Assembly (NCBI GenBank): GCA_025359045.1
Contig: JANYHN010000067.1
Location: forward strand, 1-32,241
DNA length: 32,241 nt
Source of the DNA: Hyphomicrobiales bacterium
GTDB lineage: Bacteria > Pseudomonadota > Alphaproteobacteria > Rhizobiales > Aestuariivirgaceae
Direction of reading: 5' to 3'
The notes under the pieces were generated by a model. That model did not search any database and was not told the DNA's origin. It worked only from the letters and a program-made list of their open reading frames with translations. The position numbers and the translations under genes were made by a program. Of the stretch, positions 14,910 to 24,021 are shown one piece after another; the stretch's first letter is position 1; each line of letters opens with the position of its first letter.

Positions 14910-16198
14910 TCCGCAAACGGATCCTTCATCAGAATCGTATCTTCACGCTCTGGCGACGTTGAAAGCATTGCAATGGGGCATTGGATCAGCTCTTCCAGAT
15001 AGCGCACATATTTCACAGCCTGCGCCGGAAGTGCCGACCATGATCTGGCCCCCGCCGTTGTTCCCTTCCAGCCCTCAAAGCTTTCATAGATCGGCTCAAC
15101 ACGCGCCTGTTGATCTTCAGCCGCCGGGAACAAATCTATCCGCTTACCATCAAGCTTGTAACCAACACTCACTTTAATCTCGTCAAGCCCATCCAGAACA
15201 TCAAGCTTGGTCAGCGCAATGCCCTGAATGCCTGAAGTCTTGATTGCTTGGCGCACCAACACGGCGTCAAACCAACCCACACGGCGCTTGCGTCCCGTGA
15301 CTGTGCCAAACTCATGGCCGCGAGCCCCAATCCATTCACCTACATCATTGGCTTGTTCAGTTGGAAAAGGCCCAGAGCCAACGCGCGTTGTGTACGCCTT
15401 GCAAATGCCCAACACATAGCTCACCGCCGATGGACCAAGCCCTGAACCCGCTGCCGCTTGTCCCGCCACAGTATTTGACGATGTTACATAAGGGTAAGTG
15501 CCGTGATCAATATCGAGCAATATGCCTTGCGCACCTTCAAACAAAATCCGCTTTCCTTCGCGGCGCATATCATCAAGCTTGGCCCACACAGCATCAGAGA
15601 ATGGCAAAATCTTTGGTGCAATTTCTGTCAGCTGCGCCATGATTGATGCCGCTGTATGTTCGGGCTGCCCCATACCACGACGCAGAGCATTATGATGGTT
15701 AAGCATCCGGTCAATCTTGGGGCCGATCGTTGCCAAATCCGCAAGATCGTTTACGCGTATAGCCCGCCTGCCAACCTTATCTTCATAGGCAGGGCCAATT
15801 CCGCGCCCAGTTGTTCCAATCTTGCCGTCACCAGCTGCGGCTTCGCGCAATTTATCAAGTTCGCTGTGAAGTGGCAAAATCAATGTGGCATTGCCAGCGA
15901 TGCGCAGATTATCGCGCGAAATGTGAACACCTTGTTTGGTCAGTTTGTCAATTTCAGCGATCAACGCCCAAGGGTCAATCACCACACCATTGCCGATGAC
16001 AGAAAGCTTGCCCGGCCGTAAAATGCCTGATGGCAAAAGCGACAATTTATAAGTCACACCATTGATCACCAGCGTATGCCCCGCATTGTGTCCACCTTGA
16101 AACCGCACCACCACATCAGCGCGTTCCGAAAGCCAATCCACAATCTTACCCTTGCCTTCATCGCCCCATTGCGCGCCGACAACTGCCACATTGGCCAT
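14906..16198 (-). CDS. purA: Adenylosuccinate synthetase
   Basis: A 430-residue enzyme, close to the usual 430-432. It catalyses GTP-dependent joining of IMP and aspartate, the first committed step to AMP. It starts with [21 protein letters not shown], carrying the phosphate loop and the catalytic Asp of GDEGKGK. It continues with the IMP-contacting [45 protein letters not shown] and, near the end, the GTP-binding LTKLDVLD. The ATG at 16198 follows GAAGGA; the frame is open upstream to 16291 but that extension is not family-like and holds a strong hairpin. The gene lies downstream of the muiA-like gene on the same strand. Confidence 0.97.
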   Translation of the reverse strand: MANVAVVGAQWGDEGKGKIVDWLSERADVVVRFQGGHNAGHTLVINGVTYKLSLLPSGILRPGKLSVIGNGVVIDPWALIAEIDKLTKQGVHISRDNLRIAGNATLILPLHSELDKLREAAAGDGKIGTTGRGIGPAYEDKVGRRAIRVNDLADLATIGPKIDRMLNHHNALRRGMGQPEHTAASIMAQLTEIAPKILPFSDAVWAKLDDMRREGKRILFEGAQGILLDIDHGTYPYVTSSNTVAGQAAAGSGLGPSAVSYVLGICKAYTTRVGSGPFPTEQANDVGEWIGARGHEFGTVTGRKRRVGWFDAVLVRQAIKTSGIQGIALTKLDVLDGLDEIKVSVGYKLDGKRIDLFPAAEDQQARVEPIYESFEGWKGTTAGARSWSALPAQAVKYVRYLEELIQCPIAMLSTSPEREDTILMKDPFAD

Positions 16199-16221
16199 GG
16201 TGTATTCCTTCTCAGACATGA

Positions 16222-16256
16222 CAACGGCTCCTGCCAAGATTCTGGCGGAGCCGTTG
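16222..16256 (-). promoter_or_regulatory. Strong hairpin in the purA leader
   Basis: CAACGGCTCC (16222-16231) pairs perfectly with GGAGCCGTTG (16247-16256), and inside that GCCA pairs with TGGC, with one bulged base and a six-base loop. It ends 23 bases before the purA start. No T-run follows on the minus strand, so it looks like a leader structure or processing site more than a terminator, though it could end muiA transcription. Confidence 0.6.
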
Positions 16257-16294
16257 CAGATGCATACACCAAACCGAGTTTGGCGCAACAAACT

Positions 16295-17977
16295 TTAGGG
16301 GTTCATACTGATATGCACAGCCTCCGGTGCTGTCACCTTATAACCCGTTTTGATCTCTTTTTTCGCCTTCGGCTCCAAATCGAAATTCCAAGCCAAAACA
16401 CCGCGTTTCTTGTCTAAATCCGTAACTGTCGGAGCCGTCATCCCAGCCAGTGTCTCAACTGTAACATCAGACTGAGTGGAGAAGGGCTTACGGTCAATTA
16501 CAGTCACTGGAATGGTCACATCGTGCAAATTGGTGACCGACATTTCCCACGCCAATTCCTGCACATTGGAAGACGTAATAATCCCCTCCGTGCCAGAATT
16601 GCGCTTCACCTCTGCGCGCTTCACCTTGATCAAATCATCAGCACCAAAGCCAAGCTTTGTGTCTTCGCCAGCGCTCAGTTGTGGCAAGCTGCCCTGCCCC
16701 ATAAACATGCCGTCCCGAAACAAATTGACCACACCAGGTAAATAAGGCGCATCACCCTTCATCGTGAAAGCAGCTGTGAGATATGCATTAGGATCAAGCC
16801 GAGGCACAGTGATCGCCTGCAAATCAGCATCAAACTCGTCAGTCGCAATCCGTACTTTTTTCGCAGTGCCGGTATTGTCGACGCTTACGCGACCCTGAAT
16901 GATATAATTAGCGTTGAACCCTGCCATCTCAACAACGGCTTGGCGCTGAATTGCCAACACGTCAGCTTTCTTCAAAGCGTTTTGTGCCACTAAGCCTGAA
17001 TCCAGCTCGCTTTTCATTTTATCATCAGCAACCATCGGTGCCGCTGGCGCAGCCATATCAACACGTCCTAAAGCTTCAGCCATCGCAATTTGAATAGGGT
17101 CCTCGCCCAAATCTGGCGCCGCCGTCGAACCCGTGGGACGTGCCGTCGATAATGTCATCGCAACATTATCCCATGCCTCGCCTGTGTTTTGCATCACCTC
17201 AGCGCGGCGGATAATTTCCAGCTTGGCCTTCTCGCCCTTGGAAGGTATCGCCAGCTTCGCATCATAAAATGGCTGCCAACCAGCACCACCAATCCGGTAG
17301 CTAACCTTAACTGTGCCCGTCAATGCGGCAGAAGCCAAAACATGCACCGCCACCTGCATATGGGCTGCCTCATCTGGCGCCAAATTCTCAGTTTTAATAT
17401 TGAGATCCACCACCAACTTATCGATGGCCTTCTGGCGCAATTGTGCATCATGGATCGATTTTGAAATCGTCGTCAGCCGCGCGCCAACTAAATCAACCAA
17501 ATTGCCAAGTGCGGTTGGATCAACCGTCTTTACCGTTTCAGTCGTAGAGCCTGGCTGCAGCTGCTTATCCGCGAGTGACATAAGCAATCTCTGCTGCGCC
17601 TGCGCGTCGACAACCGTTTGATCAAGCCCCGAACGCTCATCCGTCAAAGTCTCAATCTGATCATTAATGACTTTGCGTTTGGCATCAATATCTACTGAGG
17701 AAAGTTCAATGATCTTCGAGTCGACCGAAGTAATGTCCAATCCCGCATTGCCCGCACCATCCACGCGGATTGATTGCGGGTCAATTGAACCCGGAAAATC
17801 CTCAAGCAACAGCGTGTGCTCTCCGGGCTTTAGATCAACAGAACCGACGCGAATAATATCGGCACCTTGTGGATAAACTGTTACAGAATCAATGTGAGAA
17901 AGTGTTTTAATGTCGTCCGCAAAAGCAGGCGTAAAAGTGCTGCCTACCAAAAGCAGCGTGGCTAATTTAATTTTCAT
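16295..17977 (-). CDS. Exported MuiA-like protein (DUF4140 / DUF4139)
   Basis: A 560-residue protein. Residues 1-20 are a signal peptide (MKIKLATLLLVGSTFTPAFA). Residues about 28-110 match the DUF4140 beginning of mucoidy-inhibitor-A-like proteins (IDSVTVYPQGADIIRVGSVDLKPGEHTLLLEDFPGSIDPQSIRV). A helical, coiled-coil-prone stretch follows at about 92-190 (IDAKRKVINDQIETLTDERSGLDQ). The rest is the beta-rich DUF4139 domain, from VSYRIGGAGWQPFYDAKL to WNFDLEPKAKKEIKTGYKV. Members are found in many bacteria and the role is not established beyond an early link with mucoidy; a periplasmic or envelope location is likely. The ribosome-binding site GGGAGG lies inside a hairpin. Confidence 0.82.
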   Translation of the reverse strand: MKIKLATLLLVGSTFTPAFADDIKTLSHIDSVTVYPQGADIIRVGSVDLKPGEHTLLLEDFPGSIDPQSIRVDGAGNAGLDITSVDSKIIELSSVDIDAKRKVINDQIETLTDERSGLDQTVVDAQAQQRLLMSLADKQLQPGSTTETVKTVDPTALGNLVDLVGARLTTISKSIHDAQLRQKAIDKLVVDLNIKTENLAPDEAAHMQVAVHVLASAALTGTVKVSYRIGGAGWQPFYDAKLAIPSKGEKAKLEIIRRAEVMQNTGEAWDNVAMTLSTARPTGSTAAPDLGEDPIQIAMAEALGRVDMAAPAAPMVADDKMKSELDSGLVAQNALKKADVLAIQRQAVVEMAGFNANYIIQGRVSVDNTGTAKKVRIATDEFDADLQAITVPRLDPNAYLTAAFTMKGDAPYLPGVVNLFRDGMFMGQGSLPQLSAGEDTKLGFGADDLIKVKRAEVKRNSGTEGIITSSNVQELAWEMSVTNLHDVTIPVTVIDRKPFSTQSDVTVETLAGMTAPTVTDLDKKRGVLAWNFDLEPKAKKEIKTGYKVTAPEAVHISMNP

Positions 17978-17982
17978 GATTT

Positions 17983-18013
17983 CCTCCCGACGGCCAGAAC
18001 GGCCATTGGGAGG
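17983..18013 (-). promoter_or_regulatory. Hairpin covering the ribosome-binding site of the muiA-like gene
   Basis: On the minus strand CCTCCC (18013-18008) pairs with GGGAGG (17988-17983), which is the Shine-Dalgarno sequence. Inside, after a 3x3 internal loop, GGCC pairs with GGCC around a five-base loop. The start ATG is at 17977. The structure could limit translation; whether a ligand, protein or temperature opens it is unknown. Confidence 0.5.
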
Positions 18014-18168
18014 GAAACAAAAGCTTATCTCGCGTCAATTCTGCGGCGGGATAACGGCAGAGATGGACAGTTATTAAGGCGTGGTTATTGTGAGACCAGT
18101 TTTGGTTTTAATCGTCACAGAACTATGGCAACCTGTCTAACACAGGGTAATAAATGGAAGAAACCAAA

Positions 18169-19617
18169 ATGAAATCAAGAACTGGCCTTATCCTTTCAAC
18201 TTCAGTTTTACTGTTCGTAAGTACGCTATCACATGCATTCGCGAGCGACGAAGAAGCAGCGCGCTTACAAAAACTATTCTCAAGTTATCTTACTGATACC
18301 AAAGGTGTGGTGGACGTTAAGACCGATGGCGACGGTTATGTGGTTCAGTTGAACCTAGCCCCGCTGGCTTCACAATCAGGTGGCGCAGTTAATATAACTC
18401 CGCTCGCATTCAAAATGGCCAGCCAAGGTGATGGGAAATGGCAATTTGTTCAAGATCAAGCCCTTGCACTAAAGATGGACTTGAAGGATCAAGGAGCAGT
18501 TGACGAAAAAATTGCTTCTCTCAAACTATCTGGCATTTTTGACGAAAAACTAAATTACTTTTCCAAATTAGCCGGTGAAGCAACAGGCATAAGCGTCAGT
18601 CAAAAAATGACTGATCCGAACTCTGGCCCAATTGATATTAGTGCGAATGTAAACAGTGTTCAGATTGACCAAACTGGAACGCCTGCTGCCAATGGTGGCG
18701 TCGATGTGGTTTCAAAATATACAATTGGGAATTTGGTTGAAAACATCAATACTGCCGGAAAGCCAGAAAGCGGCGTGCCTCCGATGAATCTCGTCATCAA
18801 TGCTGCAAGTGGCAATTACGATTTCAATGCCAAGGGCTTTAAGTCAAAACCCTTCTTAGATGTATTGGCATTCTTTATCGCCCGTCAAACCAAAGAATTG
18901 ATCGTTAAAGATCAGGCGACATTAAAAGCAATATTGAAAGATGGAGTTCCCGTCTGGGACAAATTGTTAGCGAATGCGAAGTTCAATACCGTTACTGTCG
19001 CCAGCCAATTTGGCCAATTTGGCGTCGATTCAATCGAAATTGTTGGCGATGCCAACGGAATTGCGAAAGACGGAAAATTCCGTGAAAAATTAGCCTTTAA
19101 TGGACTTAGCATTCCAGCAGCGTTGGTACCTCCATGGGCTTCAAAACTTGTGCCAAAAAATATTTCCTTCGATTTTACCGTTTCGGGATTTGATCTTGCA
19201 TCTCCGGCACAGTTGATTTTGGACCAACTTGATGTTGCAAAAGAACCACCGCTCCCGGATGGTTTTGAACAAGTGCTAATGCCTGCTTTCATGCCCAAAG
19301 GCACAGTTGATGTTACACTCAACCCAACAAGCATCGACAACGAAACGTATAGCGTGAAAATGGAAGGCAGCTTAGCGGCTGGCCCCGCAGCGTTGCCAAC
19401 CGGTAAGGCTAAAATATCTGCCAAAGGTCTCGATGAAATCATGAAGGTTATTCAAGAGGCACCACCTGAAGCAGGCTTGCAACAGGGCGCGGCCGTTGTC
19501 CTCGTCGCCAAAGGCTTGGCGAAAGCTGAAGCAGATGGAAGCTTGACGTGGAACGTCGAATCCTCGCCAGATGGAAAAGTCCTCGTCAACGGCATTGATC
19601 CCACTAAGTTGAAATGA
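18169..19617 (+). CDS. Secreted protein of unknown family
   Basis: A 482-residue protein with signal peptide MKSRTGLILSTSVLLFVSTL ending at an AFA site. The ATG at 18169 is chosen because GGAAG is 8 bases before it and the signal peptide then starts normally; an ATG at 18154 would add five residues. The mature part is beta-rich with repeated strand patterns and few charged clusters (for example FDFTVSGFDLASPAQLILDQLDVA, VDVTLNPTSI). It has no transmembrane segment, lipobox or Cys in the mature part. It resembles large periplasmic proteins of alphaproteobacteria carrying a domain of unknown function, possibly DUF2125- or AsmA-like, but I cannot confirm this. It diverges from the muiA-like gene, with which it shares a 190-base control region. 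Confidence 0.75.
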   Translation: MKSRTGLILSTSVLLFVSTLSHAFASDEEAARLQKLFSSYLTDTKGVVDVKTDGDGYVVQLNLAPLASQSGGAVNITPLAFKMASQGDGKWQFVQDQALALKMDLKDQGAVDEKIASLKLSGIFDEKLNYFSKLAGEATGISVSQKMTDPNSGPIDISANVNSVQIDQTGTPAANGGVDVVSKYTIGNLVENINTAGKPESGVPPMNLVINAASGNYDFNAKGFKSKPFLDVLAFFIARQTKELIVKDQATLKAILKDGVPVWDKLLANAKFNTVTVASQFGQFGVDSIEIVGDANGIAKDGKFREKLAFNGLSIPAALVPPWASKLVPKNISFDFTVSGFDLASPAQLILDQLDVAKEPPLPDGFEQVLMPAFMPKGTVDVTLNPTSIDNETYSVKMEGSLAAGPAALPTGKAKISAKGLDEIMKVIQEAPPEAGLQQGAAVVLVAKGLAKAEADGSLTWNVESSPDGKVLVNGIDPTKLK

Positions 19618-19625
19618 AGAAATGA

Positions 19626-19652
19626 TCGGGGATGATCAACAACCATCCCCGA
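19626..19652. terminator. Bidirectional hairpin between two convergent genes
   Basis: A perfect 9-base inverted repeat, TCGGGGATG (19626-19634) and CATCCCCGA (19644-19652), with a nine-base loop, sits between the stops of the secreted-protein gene and serA. Flanking bases are only moderately T-rich (CTTTC one way, TCATTTCTTC the other). Confidence 0.7.
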
Positions 19653-19660
19653 CTTTCAAC

Positions 19661-21247
19661 CTAAAACTGAAGTGCTTTCACTTGCTGCACATTGGCCAAC
19701 TTCCGCACATCTTCCATCACATGCTCAGGAACGCCGCCATCGGTTTCAACGACACAAATAGCATCGCCGCCTTCGCTTAAACGGCCAAGATGAAACGTTG
19801 CCATATTGATCTTGGCATTGCCTAACACCATACCAACAGCTCCAATAAAGCCAGGCTTGTCCTTGTTGGTGATATAAAGCATGTGCTGCCCAAAATTACA
19901 TTCAAGCTCAATACCCTTGATTTGAATAATGCGTGGCTTGCCGTCTGAGAACACGGTGCCCGCAACTGCACGCTCATATTTCTCAGTCTTCACAGTGATG
20001 CGGATATAAGTTTCGTAAGCGCCACGTTTAGATTGTTTCACCTCATCAACTTTAATGCCGCGCTCTTTAGCCACAACAGGTGCAGATACCATATTCACCT
20101 GCCCCATTTGCGGCGCCAATATGCCGGCCAGCGCTGCAGAGGTGAGTGCACGCGTGTTCATCTCACCCACATCACCCGCGTATTCAATAATAATATTCGA
20201 AATCACCCCATCAGTAAGCTGCCCAGCAAAACTGCCGAGCTTCTCGGCAAGCGCAACAAATGGCTTCAGGCGTGGCGCTTCTTCAGCAGAAATAGACGGC
20301 ATGTTGAGGGCGTTCGTCACTGCACCCTTTATGAGATAATCAGACATCTGTTCGGCCACTTGCAAAGCCACATTTTCCTGTGCCTCACCTGTAGACGCAC
20401 CAAGATGGGGCGTGGCAATCACATTTTCCAACTTGAAAAGCTTGTGATCAGTTGCCGGTTCCACTTCAAACACGTCAAGTGCTGCACCCGCCACGTGTTT
20501 GGAAACCAAAGCATCATAAAGCGCGTCTTCGTTCACCAATCCACCGCGTGCACAATTGATGATGCGAACACCTTTCTTCATCCGAGAGATAGCGGCTTCG
20601 CCGATGATATTGCGGGTTTTGTCTGTCAGCGGCGTGTGAAGTGTGATGAAGTCGGAACGGGTAATGAGTTCAAGGAGCTCAACCTTTTCGACACCAATTT
20701 CAAGCGCGCGTTCGGGTGAGAGGAAGGGATCATAGGCAATGACTTTCATCTTCAAGCCAAGTGCACGATCGGCAACGATAGAACCGATATTGCCGCAGCC
20801 AATAACACCTAACGTCTTGTTGAAAAGCTCCACACCCATAAAGCGGTTTTTCTCCCACTTTCCAGCCAATGTCGAAGCAGAAGCTTCTGGAATTTGTCGC
20901 GCCAATGCCATCATCATTGAGAGTGCATGTTCTGCGGTGGTGATGGCATTACCAAATGGCGTATTCATCACCACTATCCCCCGCGCACTAGCCGCTGGAA
21001 TATCAACATTGTCCACACCAATACCCGCACGGCCAATCACTTTAAGACGCGTCGCAGCCTCAAGAATCTTCGGTGAAACTTTGGTAGCCGAACGGATGGC
21101 CAGTCCATCATACTCGCCAATCTTTGCCAACAAGGCATCTTTATCCTTACCAAGATCGGGTAGATAATCGACATCAACTCCTCGATCACGAAAAATTTGA
21201 ACAGCAGTTTCAGAAAGTTTGTCAGATACTAATACGCGAGGTGCCAT
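19661..21247 (-). CDS. serA: D-3-phosphoglycerate dehydrogenase, long form
   Basis: A 528-residue enzyme that oxidises 3-phosphoglycerate to 3-phosphohydroxypyruvate, the first step of serine synthesis. The substrate and NAD domains carry VIGRAGIGVDNVD, the dinucleotide-binding GVIGCGNIGSIVAD, the catalytic Arg region (NCARGGLVNEDAL) and the His motif (ATPHLGAST). Then come the allosteric substrate-binding (ASB) domain and a C-terminal ACT domain (MLYITNKDKPGFIGAVGMVLGNAKINMATFHLGR), which usually senses serine. The ATG at 21247 follows AGGAG at good spacing; the upstream frame to 21301 lacks family character. It is downstream of serC with 34 bases between, on one operon. Confidence 0.97.
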   Translation of the reverse strand: MAPRVLVSDKLSETAVQIFRDRGVDVDYLPDLGKDKDALLAKIGEYDGLAIRSATKVSPKILEAATRLKVIGRAGIGVDNVDIPAASARGIVVMNTPFGNAITTAEHALSMMMALARQIPEASASTLAGKWEKNRFMGVELFNKTLGVIGCGNIGSIVADRALGLKMKVIAYDPFLSPERALEIGVEKVELLELITRSDFITLHTPLTDKTRNIIGEAAISRMKKGVRIINCARGGLVNEDALYDALVSKHVAGAALDVFEVEPATDHKLFKLENVIATPHLGASTGEAQENVALQVAEQMSDYLIKGAVTNALNMPSISAEEAPRLKPFVALAEKLGSFAGQLTDGVISNIIIEYAGDVGEMNTRALTSAALAGILAPQMGQVNMVSAPVVAKERGIKVDEVKQSKRGAYETYIRITVKTEKYERAVAGTVFSDGKPRIIQIKGIELECNFGQHMLYITNKDKPGFIGAVGMVLGNAKINMATFHLGRLSEGGDAICVVETDGGVPEHVMEDVRKLANVQQVKALQF

Positions 21248-21281
21248 TGGGCTTCTCCTGCTAGAATGAATTTGAAATGAA

Positions 21282-22406
21282 TTAGGCGGTGGCTTGGGCA
21301 TAAGCCCAATTAAGCCAAGGAATTAGTGCTTCCACGTCTGCTGTCTCAACAGTTGCACCACACCAAATGCGAAGACCAGGTGGCGCATCACGGTATGCAC
21401 CGATGTCAAACGCAACGCCTTCGGCATCGAGAAGCTTTACCATTTTCTTTGGCACATCTTCATTTCCGTCAAGCGTCAGGCAAACCGATGTGTTCGAACG
21501 TGTGGCAGGCATTTTCGCCAAATGATGAGCATAAGCATTTTTAGAAATCCAACCATCAATCAGAGCTGCATTATCATCTGCTCGTTTGCGCAATGCTGTT
21601 AGGCCACCTATTGATTTTGCCCATTTTAACGCCAACACATAATCTTCAACGCACAGCATAGATGGTGTATTGATCGTTTCGCCTTCAAAGATGCCATCAA
21701 TCAATTTGCCACCCGACGTGAGGCGAAAAATTTTCGGCATCGGCCAAGCAGGAACATATGATTCCAAACGAGCGACTGCACGCGGTGATAAAATTAAAAC
21801 GCCATGCGCACCTTCACCGCCCAATACTTTCTGCCAAGAGAACGTCACCACATCAAGTTTAGAAAAATCCATGTCCTGTGCAAAGGCGGCCGATGTGGCA
21901 TCGCAAATCGTCAAGCCTTCGCGCGACGCCGGAATCCAATCGGCATTCGGAACCCGCACGCCAGAAGTCGTACCATTCCACGTAAACACCACGTCATTGG
22001 CAAAATTGATCTGCGCCAAATCAGGCAGCTCGCCATAGGAAGCAATAATTTTTCGCGCATCTTTCAGCTTCAACTGTTTTACAACATCCGAAACCCAGCC
22101 CTCGCCAAAGCTTTCCCAAGCCACCATATCCACGCCGCGTGCACCCAGCAGCGACCACATAGCCATTTCAACTGCGCCTGTGTCAGACGCGGGCACAATG
22201 CCAATCTTGTAGTCGGCAGGAACGCCGAGCACTTCTCGCGTTAAATCAATGGCTTTCTTCAAGCGCTTCTTGCCCAAAGACGAGCGGTGCGAACGGCCTA
22301 AAACAGCATTGCTCAGGAGTTGAGGTGTCCAGCCCGGAAATTTCGCGCAGGGGCCAGAAGAAAAGTTAGCGCAATTCGGCTTAGTAGCCGGCTTCATATC
22401 TGTCAT
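21282..22406 (-). CDS. serC: Phosphoserine aminotransferase
   Basis: A 374-residue class V, PLP-dependent aminotransferase making phosphoserine from 3-phosphohydroxypyruvate and glutamate, the second step of serine synthesis. The N-terminus [13 protein letters not shown] and the segment [14 protein letters not shown] are typical of the alphaproteobacterial branch. [30 protein letters not shown] contains the PLP-binding lysine, Lys193. The ATG at 22406 is preferred since GGAG is placed well before it; an ATG at 22418 would put AAGG right against the start. It is followed by serA, the order expected for the operon. Confidence 0.96.
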   Translation of the reverse strand: MTDMKPATKPNCANFSSGPCAKFPGWTPQLLSNAVLGRSHRSSLGKKRLKKAIDLTREVLGVPADYKIGIVPASDTGAVEMAMWSLLGARGVDMVAWESFGEGWVSDVVKQLKLKDARKIIASYGELPDLAQINFANDVVFTWNGTTSGVRVPNADWIPASREGLTICDATSAAFAQDMDFSKLDVVTFSWQKVLGGEGAHGVLILSPRAVARLESYVPAWPMPKIFRLTSGGKLIDGIFEGETINTPSMLCVEDYVLALKWAKSIGGLTALRKRADDNAALIDGWISKNAYAHHLAKMPATRSNTSVCLTLDGNEDVPKKMVKLLDAEGVAFDIGAYRDAPPGLRIWCGATVETADVEALIPWLNWAYAQATA

Positions 22407-22480
22407 TTTGATCTCCATCCTTACAGATGGGAAGGCCCTCGGTGGGGAGAGCTCGCCCGAGGACGCGCTTGCAACAAAAT
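22407..22480 (-). promoter_or_regulatory. serC leader RNA motif (serC-type)
   Basis: Two stems lie between the upstream gene and serC. CCTCGG pairs with CCGAGG (22462-22457 with 22442-22437), and CCATC pairs with GATGG (22430-22426 with 22419-22415). The second stem contains part of the ribosome-binding site GGATGGAG. A conserved serC RNA motif of this layout is known upstream of serC-serA in alphaproteobacteria. I infer this is a member from position and layout. Its ligand is not known to me. Confidence 0.7.
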
Positions 22481-22508
22481 GAGTCGGCGATCAAGCTTTA
22501 AATTTCAT

Positions 22509-23180
22509 TTATGACAAATGTGCCTTCCAAAAACCTAACATCCGCTGCCAGCCCAATTCTGCAGCCGCGCGGTCATGCACGTCGCGCTGTTCATTCATGA
22601 ATGCATGATCGGCCTCATAGCGAAAAAATGCAGCATGTTTTTTTGCATGTTTCAACTCGGTCTCAAAATCATCAACCATCTTGGGCGTAATGTAATCATC
22701 GCTGTTGGAATAATGTCCTTCAAACGGCACGTTCAATTTGCTTACATCAAGAGCACCCGCGGGCGGCATGCCGTAAAACGATATTGAAGCCGTGATTTCT
22801 GGAACATGAGCCGCGGCGAGAAGCGAAACTGCTCCGCCCATGCAAAACCCAACGATACCAACTTTAGCATTAGACTTTGCTAAATATTGCGCAGCACCGC
22901 GAACATTCTGCGAAACCGCATCCTGAAAATCCAGAGAGCTCATTTCGAGATTGGCAGCTGCGTGATCGTGATAAGGCACTACCGTCCCCTCATATAGATC
23001 CGGGGCCAGTGCGTCATACCCAGCCAATGCCAATCGATCACAAATCCCTTTAATTTGATCTTGAAGGCCCCACCATTCTTGAATCACTAATACGCCCGGA
23101 GCATGGTCGTGCCCAGCCTTGGCCAAATATCCTTCGGTCTTTTTTCCGTCAACGCGCGAAAATGAAATGCGTGTACCCAT
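22509..23180 (-). CDS. Dienelactone hydrolase family protein
   Basis: A 223-residue alpha/beta hydrolase. The nucleophile is the Cys of GFCMGG (Cys113), as in carboxymethylenebutenolidase. The rest of the triad is likely Asp161 or Asp162 in SNSDDYITP and His192 in DHAFMNEQR. GVLVIQEWWGLQDQIKGICDRLALAGYDALAPDLYEG is the typical first half. Family members open dienelactones in chlorocatechol breakdown, but many have other, unknown substrates; no catabolic neighbours are present here. The ATG at 23180 follows GGAG by eight bases; a GTG nine bases upstream is less well spaced. The gene stops 29 bases before the serC leader. Confidence 0.9.
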   Translation of the reverse strand: MGTRISFSRVDGKKTEGYLAKAGHDHAPGVLVIQEWWGLQDQIKGICDRLALAGYDALAPDLYEGTVVPYHDHAAANLEMSSLDFQDAVSQNVRGAAQYLAKSNAKVGIVGFCMGGAVSLLAAAHVPEITASISFYGMPPAGALDVSKLNVPFEGHYSNSDDYITPKMVDDFETELKHAKKHAAFFRYEADHAFMNEQRDVHDRAAAELGWQRMLGFWKAHLS

Positions 23181-23214
23181 GGCGATCACTCCTTAAAGGG
23201 TACACCATAGCGAA

Positions 23215-23252
23215 CAATAAAAAACGCGCTACGGACATAAGCCCGCAGCGCG
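23215..23252 (-). terminator. Rho-independent terminator of the outer-membrane protein gene
   Basis: On the minus strand CGCGCTGCGG (23252-23243) pairs with CCGTAGCGCG (23234-23225), ten pairs including one G-U, around an eight-base loop, and is followed by six T and TATTG. It lies 31 bases after the gene's stop codon. Confidence 0.9.
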
Positions 23253-23282
23253 CCTTTTTAGATGATCACGCTCGATCGCGGA

Positions 23283-23849
23283 TCAGAACTTGAAGCGTAA
23301 ACCTGCTGTCACAGAATGTTCTATGGCATCATCACCCGAAATCATCGTGTCACGGAAATGATAACCAACATCAAGTGCCAAATTGCTTGTCATATCAAGC
23401 GAAGCACCTACAGTTGCGCCAAGCGCAACGCCTTGATCGCTTAGGCCCAAACCAGCACGATTAACCCAACCATAACCAGCACCTACACCAACATATGGCG
23501 TAATTGGCGACTCGTTTTTCCAATCATAATAAATATTGCCCATCACAGCTGTCGTGCTTATTGTTGCACCAGGTGCCACACTGTAATTGCTCGTCCAGTT
23601 ACCCGTAACATCTGCACGGAAGTTATCGTTAAATTGATAACCAACACCGCCGCCGCCAGTGAAAGCGCCAACGTCAGCTGGACCTGGGGAAGTTAAATAG
23701 CTGGCGCCAACGTCACCGCGAAGATAGAACCCAGTCATCGTAGACGTTTCGGGTGGAATATAAGCATTATTATCAGCAGCCTGTGCTGAAGCCATAAACG
23801 GCAAAGAAACAACGCCCACCAGCAAAACAATTTTAAAATTTTTCATCAT
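23283..23849 (-). CDS. Small outer-membrane beta-barrel protein (Omp25/31-like)
   Basis: A 188-residue protein with signal peptide MMKNFKIVLLVGVVSLPFMA ending at an AQA site. The mature part has alternating amphipathic strands, YLRGDVGASYLTS, GGVGYQFNDNFRADVTG, MGNIYYDW, YVGVGAGYGWV, ALGATVGASLDM and LDVGYHFRDTM. It ends in SVTAGLRFKF, with the terminal Phe used by the outer-membrane assembly machinery. Eight strands are expected. Such proteins are abundant envelope components in Hyphomicrobiales. The gene has its own terminator and no co-transcribed partner. The precise function is unknown. Confidence 0.9.
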   Translation of the reverse strand: MMKNFKIVLLVGVVSLPFMASAQAADNNAYIPPETSTMTGFYLRGDVGASYLTSPGPADVGAFTGGGGVGYQFNDNFRADVTGNWTSNYSVAPGATISTTAVMGNIYYDWKNESPITPYVGVGAGYGWVNRAGLGLSDQGVALGATVGASLDMTSNLALDVGYHFRDTMISGDDAIEHSVTAGLRFKF

Positions 23850-24021
23850 ACACCTCGTTTACAAACCATCCCGGTCGATGAATAGAATATGGTGTCCGCT
23901 TGTGTTTGGAGACAGGCGACAAAATGGCTAAAATGTGAACGATCTCGACTGTTGCCGTAATACAACGCTTTTTGTGTCAATTTGGAACAGTTCATTCACG
24001 AACGCCCTTTATAAATTAACT

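Noticed and set aside
14906..16291. Longer purA start at 16291
   Set aside because: The extra 31 residues are not family-like and include the leader hairpin; the ATG at 16198 has a good ribosome-binding site.
23977..24007. EcfG promoter upstream of the EamA gene (GGAAC in the leader)
   Set aside because: No CGTT follows at 16 or 17 bases.
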